Positions 41,749 to 49,445 of a stretch of DNA of 64,000 nucleotides are shown one piece after another (the first letter of the stretch is position 1; every line of letters starts with the position of its first letter). Where the stretch lies: positions 248,001-312,000 of the forward strand of contig NZ_MJLT01000023.1 in assembly GCF_001766675.1 (NCBI RefSeq), written 5' to 3'. Both the position numbers and the translations under genes were made by a program. The notes under the pieces are model-generated. The model ran no database searches. It was not told where the DNA came from and worked only from the letters and a program-made list of their open reading frames with translations. The DNA comes from Arthrobacter sp. SW1. Its GTDB lineage: Bacteria; Actinomycetota; Actinomycetes; Actinomycetales; Micrococcaceae.

Positions 41749-43323
41749 CTAGGAGCCGGACTTGGCAGTCTGCGCCGTCAGGACGTAGCGGGACAGCGGG
41801 TCCTGGACGAAGCCCTGGACCTCCTTGCGGACGGCGTCCGTTGCCTGTTCGTTGACGAGCCACAGGTTCACGGCCTGCTCATCCAGGATCTTCCCGGCCC
41901 GGGCGTACAGCTTGTAGCGTTCCTTGCTGTCCGCGGCGCGGGAGGCTTCGCCGATGAGGCGGTCGTATTCGGCGTCGCAGAAGTGGCTGAGGTTGTAGCT
42001 GCCCTCGCAGCTGTAGTCGGCGGTGAGGAAGCCGATGGGATCGGCGATGTCGATGAGCCGGTTCCGCTGGCTGAGCAGCATGTCGTACTTGCCGGCCATG
42101 ACGTCCGGCTCCGCGGCCGCGTATTCCTTGCTCTGGACCGCCACCGGGACGCCGATCTTCTTCAGGTTGTCCTGGAGGACGGTAGCGACGTCGGCGAATT
42201 CGGCGCGTTCGACGATCGCGATGACTTCGAGGGGCCGCTCCGGGGTGTAGCCGGCCTCGGCGAGGAGCTTCTTTGCCGCGTCCAGGTCCTGCTTGGGCGG
42301 GACCGCGCCGTCGATCGCCCACGGCTCGGAGGGCGCGAAGGGACCGGAAGCCGGCAGGGCGGCTCCTTCGTAGACGCTGGCGGCGAGCGCTTCGAGGTCA
42401 AGGGCTGCGCGGAGGGCCTTGCGGACCTTCGGGTCGTTAAGGGGCTTGCGCTTGTTGTTCAGGTAGAGAGTTGCCGTGCGCGGCGAGTCCGCCTTCAGGA
42501 CGGTGACGTCGCGGGAACCTTCCAGGGAGGGAAGGCTGGCGACGGGGATGGACATGGAAATGTCCGCCTCGCCGGTCTGGACCTGCGCTGCCCGGGTGGC
42601 GCCGTTGGTGATGAAGCGTACCTCGGCGCCGGCCAGCTGGACCTTGCCGCCCCAGTAGTTCTCGTTGCGGTCAAGCGTGATGGACTGCTTCGCCTTTTCC
42701 GATACCGGAACGAACGGGCCGGTGCAATGCCCGAACGGATCCACCGACGTTCCCTTGTACGCCGCCGGGGCGAGCACGCCGGTGTTGACGCTGGCGAGGC
42801 GATACGGCACCAAGGGGCTTTCCACCGGGGTGGACACGCGGACCGTGCGGGCGTCGACCGCCTTGACGCCGCTGACCACCTTCTTGCTGAAGGCGCGCGC
42901 GGGAACCTTGGCCTCCAGCACGTGCTTGAGCGATGCCACGACGGCGTCCGCGGTGAGCGGGGTGCCGTCCTGGAACTTCACGTCGTCGCGGAGGGTGAAG
43001 TCCCATTCCAGGTCCGAAACCTGCTTCCAGCTGCTGGCCAGGAACGGCACCACCTTGCCTTCGGCGTGGTCGTACTTCGTCAGCGTTTCCAGGCAGCCGG
43101 ACAAGGACAGGATGTACGCGGCATCGGATTCCGGGGCCCAGTCGGCAACGGGAGCGCGGAAGTTGTCCACGACGATCCGCTGGTTCGTGTCCACCGCCTT
43201 GTCCGTGCTTCCGGGATTGCCGCCGGTGCCGTTGCCAAGGCCGCAACCGCCGAGGGCGAGGACGGCAACCACTCCGAGGGCCGCGCGGGACCCCTTGAAA
43301 ACACGCAAAAGAACCACCTGCAT
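41749..43323 (-). CDS. ABC transporter substrate-binding lipoprotein (family 5, DppA/NikA type)
   Basis: 524 residues. The signal peptide ends in the lipobox ALGGC (Cys near 27). The family 5 signature WDFTLRDDVKFQDGTPLTADAVVASLKHVL lies near residue 105 and YLNNKRKPLNDPKVRKALRAALD near 285. Family 5 proteins bind peptides, nickel chelates, opines and metallophores. I start at ATG 43323 rather than the in-frame upstream codon at 43353 because the signal peptide begins here. An IdeR/DtxR-like box sits over the promoter, which points to an iron-linked ligand, such as a chelate, rather than nutrition by peptides. Confidence 0.92.
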   Translation of the reverse strand: MQVVLLRVFKGSRAALGVVAVLALGGCGLGNGTGGNPGSTDKAVDTNQRIVVDNFRAPVADWAPESDAAYILSLSGCLETLTKYDHAEGKVVPFLASSWKQVSDLEWDFTLRDDVKFQDGTPLTADAVVASLKHVLEAKVPARAFSKKVVSGVKAVDARTVRVSTPVESPLVPYRLASVNTGVLAPAAYKGTSVDPFGHCTGPFVPVSEKAKQSITLDRNENYWGGKVQLAGAEVRFITNGATRAAQVQTGEADISMSIPVASLPSLEGSRDVTVLKADSPRTATLYLNNKRKPLNDPKVRKALRAALDLEALAASVYEGAALPASGPFAPSEPWAIDGAVPPKQDLDAAKKLLAEAGYTPERPLEVIAIVERAEFADVATVLQDNLKKIGVPVAVQSKEYAAAEPDVMAGKYDMLLSQRNRLIDIADPIGFLTADYSCEGSYNLSHFCDAEYDRLIGEASRAADSKERYKLYARAGKILDEQAVNLWLVNEQATDAVRKEVQGFVQDPLSRYVLTAQTAKSGS

Positions 43324-43356
43324 GGGACTGCCCGCGCTACGGCACGGACGCACGAA

Positions 43357-43388
43357 ACATAACGACCACTAAGGTTAGCCTTACCTCG
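43357..43388 (-). promoter_or_regulatory. Iron box (IdeR/DtxR type) and -10 of the ABC importer operon
   Basis: The box at 43370-43388 reads TAAGGTTAGCCTTACCTCG on the + strand and matches the consensus TTAGGTTAGCCTAACCTAA at 15 of 19 positions, with the dyad core AGGTTAGCCT intact. A -10-like TTATGT (43362-43357, - strand) lies 7 nt downstream, so the box covers the -35 region, the standard repressor position. Iron-loaded IdeR/DtxR would silence the importer. Confidence 0.75.
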
Positions 43389-43477
43389 GCACGTTCGTAT
43401 AACCGGCCCGTTCCGCGCGGGGTAACAAAGCGGCTGCGCGCCCCATTCCCCTAAGCAGGTTCAGCCCGTATGCAGGC

Positions 43478-44491
43478 TCAGTCCCGGAGCAGGTCCGCGT
43501 GCTGGGCGGCGACGACGTTCGGGTGGGCCCGCATGCGGTAGCGCAGGGCGTTGTCCCCGTAGGTTTCCAGGATGGGGCTGTTGGTAGGGTCCACCGAGAG
43601 CCCACGGGCCCGGGCCTGGAATTCCGGGCTGACGGCGAGCTGCGGCATGCGTGCGTCGAGGGCCGGGTTGTAGAAGAACGGCAGGGAGATCCGGTCCGTG
43701 CCCCGCAGCGGCGAGATGACCCGGTGCAGGGTGGCCTTGAGGTAGCCGTTGGTGGCGAGCTCCAGCATTTCGCCGATGTTCACCACGAAGCTGCCGGGGA
43801 CCTGCGGGGCGTCGATCCAGTCGCCGTCGTGTTCCACCTGCAGCCCGCCCTTGCCCGGTTCCACCAGCAGCAGGGTCAGCACGCCGCCGTCGCGGTGCGA
43901 ACCCACGCCCTGCTTGGGATCCGGATCGGATTCCCCCGGGTAGCGGACGATCTTCAGGACCGGGAACGCCCGGGCGGCAAAGGCTTCGTCGAAGGTGTCT
44001 TCCGGGGCGCCCAGGGAGACCGCGAGCGCGCGCAGCAGCTCCAGCGAGACGGCGCTCAGCCGTTCCATCCATTCGGCCACGATGCCCCGCATTTCGGGCA
44101 GCGCCTCCGGCCAGAGGTTGGGGCCTTCCAGCCGCCAGTAATCGGCGACGCCGGGCCCCGGCGCCACTGGGTCCCGTTCGACCCCGATATCGATCTGTTC
44201 GCGCCAGTCCACGGCGCCGGCGGTCAGCTCACCGCCCATCCGGGTGTAGCCGCGGAACTGCGGGCTGTGGATGTTTTCGAGGGCGAGCTTCTGCTCTTCC
44301 GGCAGCTCGAAGAAGCGCCGCGAGACATCGAGGATGGCGTCCGTGAGTTCCTGCGGGATGCCGTGCCCGGACAGGTAGAGGAAACCAACTTCGTGCATGG
44401 CATCCCGGAGCTCGTCGCGGAACCGGGCCGCCTCTTCCGGACCCGCGTGCAGGCGGGAGAAATCAAGGACGGGCAGGGTTTCGAGCGACAT
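43478..44491 (-). CDS. 2-oxoglutarate/Fe(II) oxygenase, isopenicillin N synthase-like
   Basis: 337 residues. N-terminal DIOX_N: LPVLDFSRLH...VGFLYLSGHGIPQELTDAILDVSRRFFELP. The catalytic fold has GSHRDGG (His and Asp ligands near 210) and ATLHRVISP (second His near 268), followed by RISLPFFYNP where Arg binds 2-oxoglutarate. Plant and bacterial relatives include ethylene-forming, flavonoid and gibberellin-type oxygenases; the substrate is unknown. ATG 44491 has AAGGAG 8 nt upstream. The iron box of the ABC operon lies just after its stop, and it needs Fe(II) itself. Confidence 0.9.
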   Translation of the reverse strand: MSLETLPVLDFSRLHAGPEEAARFRDELRDAMHEVGFLYLSGHGIPQELTDAILDVSRRFFELPEEQKLALENIHSPQFRGYTRMGGELTAGAVDWREQIDIGVERDPVAPGPGVADYWRLEGPNLWPEALPEMRGIVAEWMERLSAVSLELLRALAVSLGAPEDTFDEAFAARAFPVLKIVRYPGESDPDPKQGVGSHRDGGVLTLLLVEPGKGGLQVEHDGDWIDAPQVPGSFVVNIGEMLELATNGYLKATLHRVISPLRGTDRISLPFFYNPALDARMPQLAVSPEFQARARGLSVDPTNSPILETYGDNALRYRMRAHPNVVAAQHADLLRD

Positions 44492-44638
44492 TTCCGGGCT
44501 CCTTCCGGAGGGCTTCACAGCCGAACGCGTGTAGTGGCACCAATACTACGGAGCGAAACCGGGCGTTGCCACGAATCCCCGGCCGCGTTGCTAGCGTTGA
44601 AGGCCCATCCGAAATCACTCCGGCAGAAAGCAGCCTCC

Positions 44639-45916
44639 ATGACGTCAGCAGCCCCGGCTTCAGAGCTGGCCCCGCGCACCCGCCGGACGGCGCCGGATCC
44701 CCGCCTGCTGCTGGCCAGCCAGCTGATCTTCAACATCGGTTTCTTCTCCGTGGTGCCCTTTCTTGCCACCGTCATGCGGGACGATTTCGGCATGGGCGCG
44801 CTCGCCGTCGGCGTTGTCCTGGGTGCCCGGACCTTCGCGCAGCAGGGGATGTTCCTCTTCGGCGGCGCACTGGCCGACCGTTGGGGCGCGCGCCGCTCCA
44901 TGGTCACCGGAACCCTGGTCCGGGTCACCGGATACCTCCTGCTGGCGTGGGCCACGGACTTCCCCACGTTCCTGGCGGGTGCGATCGTCACCGGGATCGG
45001 CGGTGCCCTCTTCTCCCCCGCGCTCGAGAGCCTCCTCGCCACCGCCGAAGCCGCGCGCAAAGCCGGCGCAGGCCACAAGACCAGCCTGTTCACCCTCCTG
45101 GTGATCTGCGGGGAAACGGGCGCGGTGACCGGCCCGCTGCTCGGCTCGCTGCTCCTGGGAATCGGCTTCGACGCCGCGCTGCTGGCGGGAGCGGCGGTGT
45201 TCGCGGTGATGGCCGCCGTCTTCCACCGATTCCTGCCCGCACACCGGCCGGCCACAACGAAAGCAGGCCCTGCCGACGGCACGAACCGGCCCGCCCGGGC
45301 AACCCCGTCGGGCGCGTGGTCCTGCCTGCGGGAGCGCCGCTTCGTGCTGTTCGCGGCGTTCTACAGCGTGAACCTGCTCGCCTACAACCAGCTCTATTTC
45401 GGCCTGACGGTGGAACTCGAACGCAGCGGTGCGGACACCGGCGCGCTCGGACTCCTGTTTTCCTGCGCCTCCGTGATGACCATCGCCTTGCAGTGGCCTG
45501 TGTCGAAGCTGGTGCGGCGCATGGGCCGGACGCCGGCGTTCGCGATCGGCTTCGGCCTCCAGGGTGCCGGGTTCGCCGCACTCGCGGCCTTCGCAACGCA
45601 GCCCCCGGGCGCGGCGCCGATCGTGCCCGCCCTGGTGATGGTGGCGGCACTGTGCCTCGGCCACATGTTCGTGACTCCGCTGGCCATGGGCCTGGTAATC
45701 GATTTCGCCGCCGGCCGGCCCAGCGGCGCCTACTACGGCCTGCTTGCCAGCAGCGGCGGCGTGATGGTCCTGCTCGGCAACGCCGTGCTCGGCCCGCTCT
45801 ACGAATTCGCGCGGACGCCGTCGCCGGCGGCCGCGGCGCCCTGGCTGCTGATGGCGGCTTTCACCGCCGTGTCCGCGGTGTTCCTGCCCCGCTGCCTGCC
45901 GCTTCCCCGGAGCTAA
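44639..45916 (+). CDS. MFS transporter
   Basis: 425 residues with twelve helices. Loop 2-3 reads GGALADRWGARRSMVTGT, the MFS signature, with its relative GWPVSKLVRRMGRTPAFAIG in the second half. It has the layout of the MdtG/YceL-type drug exporters. ATG 44639 has no strong ribosome site; TAGCGT 44 nt upstream is a possible -10. It faces away from the oxygenase gene, and its stop overlaps that of the NodB-GT gene (shared ctaa). Confidence 0.88.
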   Translation: MTSAAPASELAPRTRRTAPDPRLLLASQLIFNIGFFSVVPFLATVMRDDFGMGALAVGVVLGARTFAQQGMFLFGGALADRWGARRSMVTGTLVRVTGYLLLAWATDFPTFLAGAIVTGIGGALFSPALESLLATAEAARKAGAGHKTSLFTLLVICGETGAVTGPLLGSLLLGIGFDAALLAGAAVFAVMAAVFHRFLPAHRPATTKAGPADGTNRPARATPSGAWSCLRERRFVLFAAFYSVNLLAYNQLYFGLTVELERSGADTGALGLLFSCASVMTIALQWPVSKLVRRMGRTPAFAIGFGLQGAGFAALAAFATQPPGAAPIVPALVMVAALCLGHMFVTPLAMGLVIDFAAGRPSGAYYGLLASSGGVMVLLGNAVLGPLYEFARTPSPAAAAPWLLMAAFTAVSAVFLPRCLPLPRS

Positions 45917-47718
45917 CTCTCCGCCTGGGCCGCGCCCGGGCCGGCCGGCGGGACGCGCAGGCTGCCGTAGCGTTCCATCCTGTGCCAGCGCAGCCGGACC
46001 CCGGTGAGGGCGGTGACCACCGACTGGATCACCACCAGGTACATGAGCTGCCGGTAGACGAACTGCTGGAGCGGAAGCGTCCACAGCGGCCGGAGCGGTT
46101 CCCTGTCCAGGCGGAAGGCGTAGGCAGCCATAAGGAACTGGACCAGCAGGAAGGCGAGCCAGAGGGCGGCGATCCGGACCGGGTCCAGGAAGATCAGTCC
46201 ATAGACGGCGAACACGTCGACCACGGGCGCGAACAGCGGGAGCAGCACCTGCAGGACCAACAGGTACCCCAGCCCGCGCCGGCCGAGCTTGCCGGCAGCC
46301 CCGCGCTGCACGACGGCGCCCCGGTGCTTCCACATGGCCTGCAGGGTGCCGTAGCACCAGCGGTAGCGCTGGCGCCAGAGCGCCCCGAGGCTGGCCGGCG
46401 CCTCGGTCCAGGCACGCGCGTCGTCCTGGTAGACCACGCGCCAGCCGGCGCGGCAGAGGGACATGGTGAGGTCGGTGTCCTCGGCGAGGGTGTCGTCACT
46501 GATGCCGCCCAGCTGCAGCAGCGCGTCGCGCCGGAAAGCACCGATCGCGCCGGGGACAGTCGGCATGCACTCGGCCACATCGAAGAGCCGGCGGTCCAGG
46601 TTGAAGCCGACGACGTACTCGATGTGCTGCCATGCCCCCAGGATTCCGCCCCGGTTGGCCACCTTGGTGTTGCCCGATACCGCGCCCACCATCGGATCGG
46701 CGAGCGGCTGCACGAGGGCCCGGACCGTGTCCGGTTCGAAGACGGTGTCGCCGTCGACCATCACCACCAGCTCGTGGCTGGCCGCGCGCGTGCCGCCGGC
46801 CTGCTCAGCGGCGCTCGCCTCGCGCATGCTCGCGATGCCGACGGCGTCGCCGACCGTGGTCACGCGGTACCCGCCGTCGGCGAGGCGGGCCAGGGAAGCA
46901 TCGAGCGCGGCGACCGTCTGCTCCCGGTTCCCGCCGCCGTCGTGCAGGAGGACCACCTGGCCGTCATTGCCGGGCCGGCTCAGCCGCTTCTCGATCTCTC
47001 CGACGCCCGGCTCCTGCCAGTCCTTGCTGTCGAGGGTGCTGAAAACGGTCAGGTAGCCGGCATCCGCCGCCGCTTCCATGGCCTGCCAGCCGGCGTCGGT
47101 GATGGCCCGGTTGTGGGAGCTGTACGGGGGCCGCAGGAGGGAAACGACCCGCCCGGTGGTTCCGGTGATGGCCTGTTGCGCGCCCTGGAGCTCAAGCTGC
47201 CGCCGCCATCCCGGGGCGCCGGCAAGTTCGGTATGGGTCAGCGTGTGGGCACCGACTTCGTGGCCCTCCTGGACGATCCGGCGCATGAGGTCCGGGTGCT
47301 CGATCGCGGCCGATCCGAGGACGAAGAAAGTGGCGCGGACATGGTGCTTGCGGAGGACGTCGAGGATCCTGGGTGTCCACACGGGGTCCGGGCCGTCGTC
47401 GAACGTCAGGGCGAGGGTGCGGTCCGCCGGCCGCGCGGTCCTGACGGTTCCGCCGCGGGAGTCGACCACGGGACCGCCCTGGGAAACCGCCTTCGGCACT
47501 GAGTCTGCGGTTACGGGGCCTGCGGTTGCGGCGCCTGCGGTTGCGGGGCCCGGCGTCCCGGCCGCCTGGCGGGAATCGTCGGCCGCTCCGGCGAGGTGAT
47601 GCATGTAGCCCTGCACGGTGAGTGCGGCAGCGAGGGCGAGGACGCATGCAAGGAGGATGAACCAGTGCGCCTTGGCGGCTGCCGGGGCGGTGCGCCGGGC
47701 AGCCCGGCGGGCGGTCAC
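45913..47718 (-). CDS. NodB deacetylase-glycosyltransferase 2 fusion with an internal deletion
   Basis: 601 residues; relatives of this layout are 100-150 residues longer. Residues 18-38 form a membrane anchor and 103-290 a NodB domain (LTFDDGPDP, HTLTHTE, RPPYSSHN). A GT2 domain resumes at about 310 with HELVVMVDGDTVFEPD, then EDTDLT near 416 and QRYRW near 441, and three C-terminal helices. The GT2 start (VSVIVPAYNE and the DDGSTD nucleotide-binding part) and the membrane helix that normally separates the domains are absent. Only about 25 residues (291-316) join the halves. The glycosyltransferase is probably inactive and on the wrong side of the membrane. GTG 47718 overlaps the previous stop. 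Confidence 0.85.
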   Translation of the reverse strand: MTARRAARRTAPAAAKAHWFILLACVLALAAALTVQGYMHHLAGAADDSRQAAGTPGPATAGAATAGPVTADSVPKAVSQGGPVVDSRGGTVRTARPADRTLALTFDDGPDPVWTPRILDVLRKHHVRATFFVLGSAAIEHPDLMRRIVQEGHEVGAHTLTHTELAGAPGWRRQLELQGAQQAITGTTGRVVSLLRPPYSSHNRAITDAGWQAMEAAADAGYLTVFSTLDSKDWQEPGVGEIEKRLSRPGNDGQVVLLHDGGGNREQTVAALDASLARLADGGYRVTTVGDAVGIASMREASAAEQAGGTRAASHELVVMVDGDTVFEPDTVRALVQPLADPMVGAVSGNTKVANRGGILGAWQHIEYVVGFNLDRRLFDVAECMPTVPGAIGAFRRDALLQLGGISDDTLAEDTDLTMSLCRAGWRVVYQDDARAWTEAPASLGALWRQRYRWCYGTLQAMWKHRGAVVQRGAAGKLGRRGLGYLLVLQVLLPLFAPVVDVFAVYGLIFLDPVRIAALWLAFLLVQFLMAAYAFRLDREPLRPLWTLPLQQFVYRQLMYLVVIQSVVTALTGVRLRWHRMERYGSLRVPPAGPGAAQAES

Positions 47719-48206
47719 TGGCCCTTCGGGCCGGACGGACGCTTGGCCTGGCCCGGGGCCGTGTCGCTCTTGCCCTTGCCCGCATCCGCGCCGCCGGCGG
47801 CATCCGCGGCACTGCCGGGGGTGGTGGCGGAAGGAGCGGGGTTACCGGTGGCCTGCGGGGCCGGCACCGACTCGGACGGCGGCGCGGCCGGGAGATCCTG
47901 GGCCGGAACTGGCTGCGCGGGGACGGAAGGGGCTCCGGCGCCGCTTGGGGACGGCGCCGGTGTACCCGTGGAGGACCCGGGAGCCGCTGCGGGCAGCGCG
48001 GGCAGCGGAAGGTAGGGTGCGCCGATATTGGGACCTCCGCTCACGGCCACCACCAGGAGGGCCATGTATCCGGCCACGAGCCCGAGGGCTCCGAGGCCCA
48101 GCAGCTTCACCCACCGCCGGCGCCTGCCGGAAGAGTCCAGAAACACCGGCCCATGGGGAGGGACGGTGGGCTGCGGCTGGGTGGGAATGTCATCGAAAGA
48201 GGTCAT
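47715..48206 (-). CDS. Membrane-anchored Pro/Ala-rich protein, partner of the NodB-GT gene
   Basis: 163 residues. A short cytoplasmic N-terminus (TSFDDIPTQPQPTVPPHG) is followed by RRRRWVKLLGLGALGLVAGYMALLVVAVSGGP, a single membrane helix. The extracytoplasmic part is a low-complexity Pro/Ala/Ser/Gly region ending in basic residues. It overlaps the NodB-GT gene by 4 nt. Genes of this kind precede NodB-GT fusions in other Actinobacteria, so it is likely a membrane partner; the function is unknown. Confidence 0.75.
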   Translation of the reverse strand: MTSFDDIPTQPQPTVPPHGPVFLDSSGRRRRWVKLLGLGALGLVAGYMALLVVAVSGGPNIGAPYLPLPALPAAAPGSSTGTPAPSPSGAGAPSVPAQPVPAQDLPAAPPSESVPAPQATGNPAPSATTPGSAADAAGGADAGKGKSDTAPGQAKRPSGPKGQ

Positions 48207-48275
48207 TGGTCATCAATTTTACCGGATCGTTACACCGCAGGCCAAAGTCGCTCCCCTCCGGCCGGAACGGGCGTG

Positions 48276-48650
48276 CTACTCGGGCTTGGCGTAGCTGGCG
48301 GCGCTCATAAGCTCGTAGCCCACAAAGGGTTCATCGCCCTCCACCCAGGCGTCGTGCCCCGCCGGCACGGTATAGGCGTCGCCGGCCCTGACCGTGACGC
48401 GCGTTCCGTCCTCCATTTGGACGGTCAGGGTTCCCGAAGTGCAGAAGCCCAGGTGGTTGACCTGGCAGCTATCGGTGTGGACCACGGTTTTGACGGTTTC
48501 GGACCAGCGCCAGCCGGGTTCGAAGGTGAACCTGCCAAGGGTGGTTCCGCCGAGCGTGACGACGTCGACGGCGGTCTTAGGTGGGCGCCTTTTCTCATCG
48601 GGGTTGTCGAAGGACTTCGATTCAAGGCCAGTGACGGTAATTGCGGACAT
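48276..48650 (-). CDS. Cupin domain protein
   Basis: 124 residues with a single cupin barrel: FEPGWRWSETVKTVVHTDSCQVNHLGFCTSGTLTVQMEDGTRVTVRAGDAYTVPAGHDAWVEGDE. Motif 1 (normally G(X)5HXH) reads HTDSCQVNHLGF and motif 2 has PAGHDAW with a His, so metal binding is possible but not certain. GGCAGGAAA leads directly to the ATG. The role is unknown. It stands alone between the NodB-GT partner and the TetR gene. Confidence 0.82.
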   Translation of the reverse strand: MSAITVTGLESKSFDNPDEKRRPPKTAVDVVTLGGTTLGRFTFEPGWRWSETVKTVVHTDSCQVNHLGFCTSGTLTVQMEDGTRVTVRAGDAYTVPAGHDAWVEGDEPFVGYELMSAASYAKPE

Positions 48651-48749
48651 TTTCCTGCCTCCCCATCGGAGAGCTGTTTACAAGGTCATCCCAGCGACTT
48701 CAGGGTGCTCCGCACAGGCGCCCGCGTCAAGGGTTCCGGCTGGCCGGAT

Positions 48750-49343
48750 TCAGGCCTTGGCGACGCCTCTGAGGAAGGACTCCAATTGCGCGCGGAGCTG
48801 CCGCGGGGAATGGTGCGACGGCGAGAGCGTGGCGGTGATCTGCGCGCCGAGGACAAAGGTCATCAGGCCGCCCACCACATCGTCGTCGTCAAGCCCGTCC
48901 CGCAACTCGCCGGCGTCGCGCGCTTCGCGCAGCCTGCCGAACAATTCCCGGCGCCACTGCTCCATGGAGGCGTCATGCAGGGCAGCCTTGTCCGGGTCCG
49001 TCAGGGCACGCTGCCAGTACGCGATGGCAATCCGCGCCTCGCTCAGCCGTTCGGCATCCAGCGGAAGGATTTCATGGCAGAAACTGCGCAGCGCGGCCAG
49101 GCCCTTCTTCTTCCCCGAAGAACCGGCGATCCGGGCGTTGGTCTGGTTGAAGACGTGAGCGAAGGCGAAGGACAGCAGATCGTCCTTGGTGGGGAAATAG
49201 GGCTTCAACGCACCGTTGGCGAAGCCGGCTTCCGTGGCGATCTCGCGCATTGTGGCGCCCTCGATCCCCCGCCGGGCGATGATCCGCCACGTGGCTTCCA
49301 CCAGCTCAAGCCGGCGTTTGTCGTGGTCGACGATCTTCGGCAC
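48750..49343 (-). CDS. TetR family regulator (BetI-like)
   Basis: 197 residues. The DNA-binding domain is LVEATWRIIARRGIEGATMREIATEAGFANGALKPYFPTKDDLLSFAF (residues 14-61). The C-terminal domain resembles the BetI_C group (YWQRALTDPDKAALHDASMEQWRRELFGRLREA). It diverges from the amine oxidase gene across 102 bp containing an odd-centred palindrome at the oxidase -35, so it is very likely the local repressor, relieved by an amine or aldehyde. Confidence 0.88.
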   Translation of the reverse strand: MPKIVDHDKRRLELVEATWRIIARRGIEGATMREIATEAGFANGALKPYFPTKDDLLSFAFAHVFNQTNARIAGSSGKKKGLAALRSFCHEILPLDAERLSEARIAIAYWQRALTDPDKAALHDASMEQWRRELFGRLREARDAGELRDGLDDDDVVGGLMTFVLGAQITATLSPSHHSPRQLRAQLESFLRGVAKA

Positions 49344-49366
49344 GTACTCCCCGCCTCTTTTTTTCT

Positions 49367-49402
49367 ACAACCGTTGTGACTCAGCTTACACGCTGCTATT
49401 GT
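49367..49402 (+). promoter_or_regulatory. Amine oxidase promoter with a TetR-type operator
   Basis: TTGTGA (49374-49379), 17 nt, TATTGT (49397-49402) form a good promoter for the oxidase. The palindrome ACAACCGTTGT (49367-49377) overlaps the -35. A second small dyad, TCTAcgcacaTAGA, follows the -10 at 49402-49415. The divergent TetR protein is the likely ligand-sensing repressor. Confidence 0.6.
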
Positions 49403-49445
49403 CTACGCACATAGAAAATAAACCGCCCATTCCCAAGGGGTTTTC

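Noticed and set aside
43499-44638. In-frame N-terminal extension of the MFS gene at 44639
   Set aside because: It is the complement of the Fe(II) oxygenase; the first MFS helix begins shortly after the ATG at 44639.
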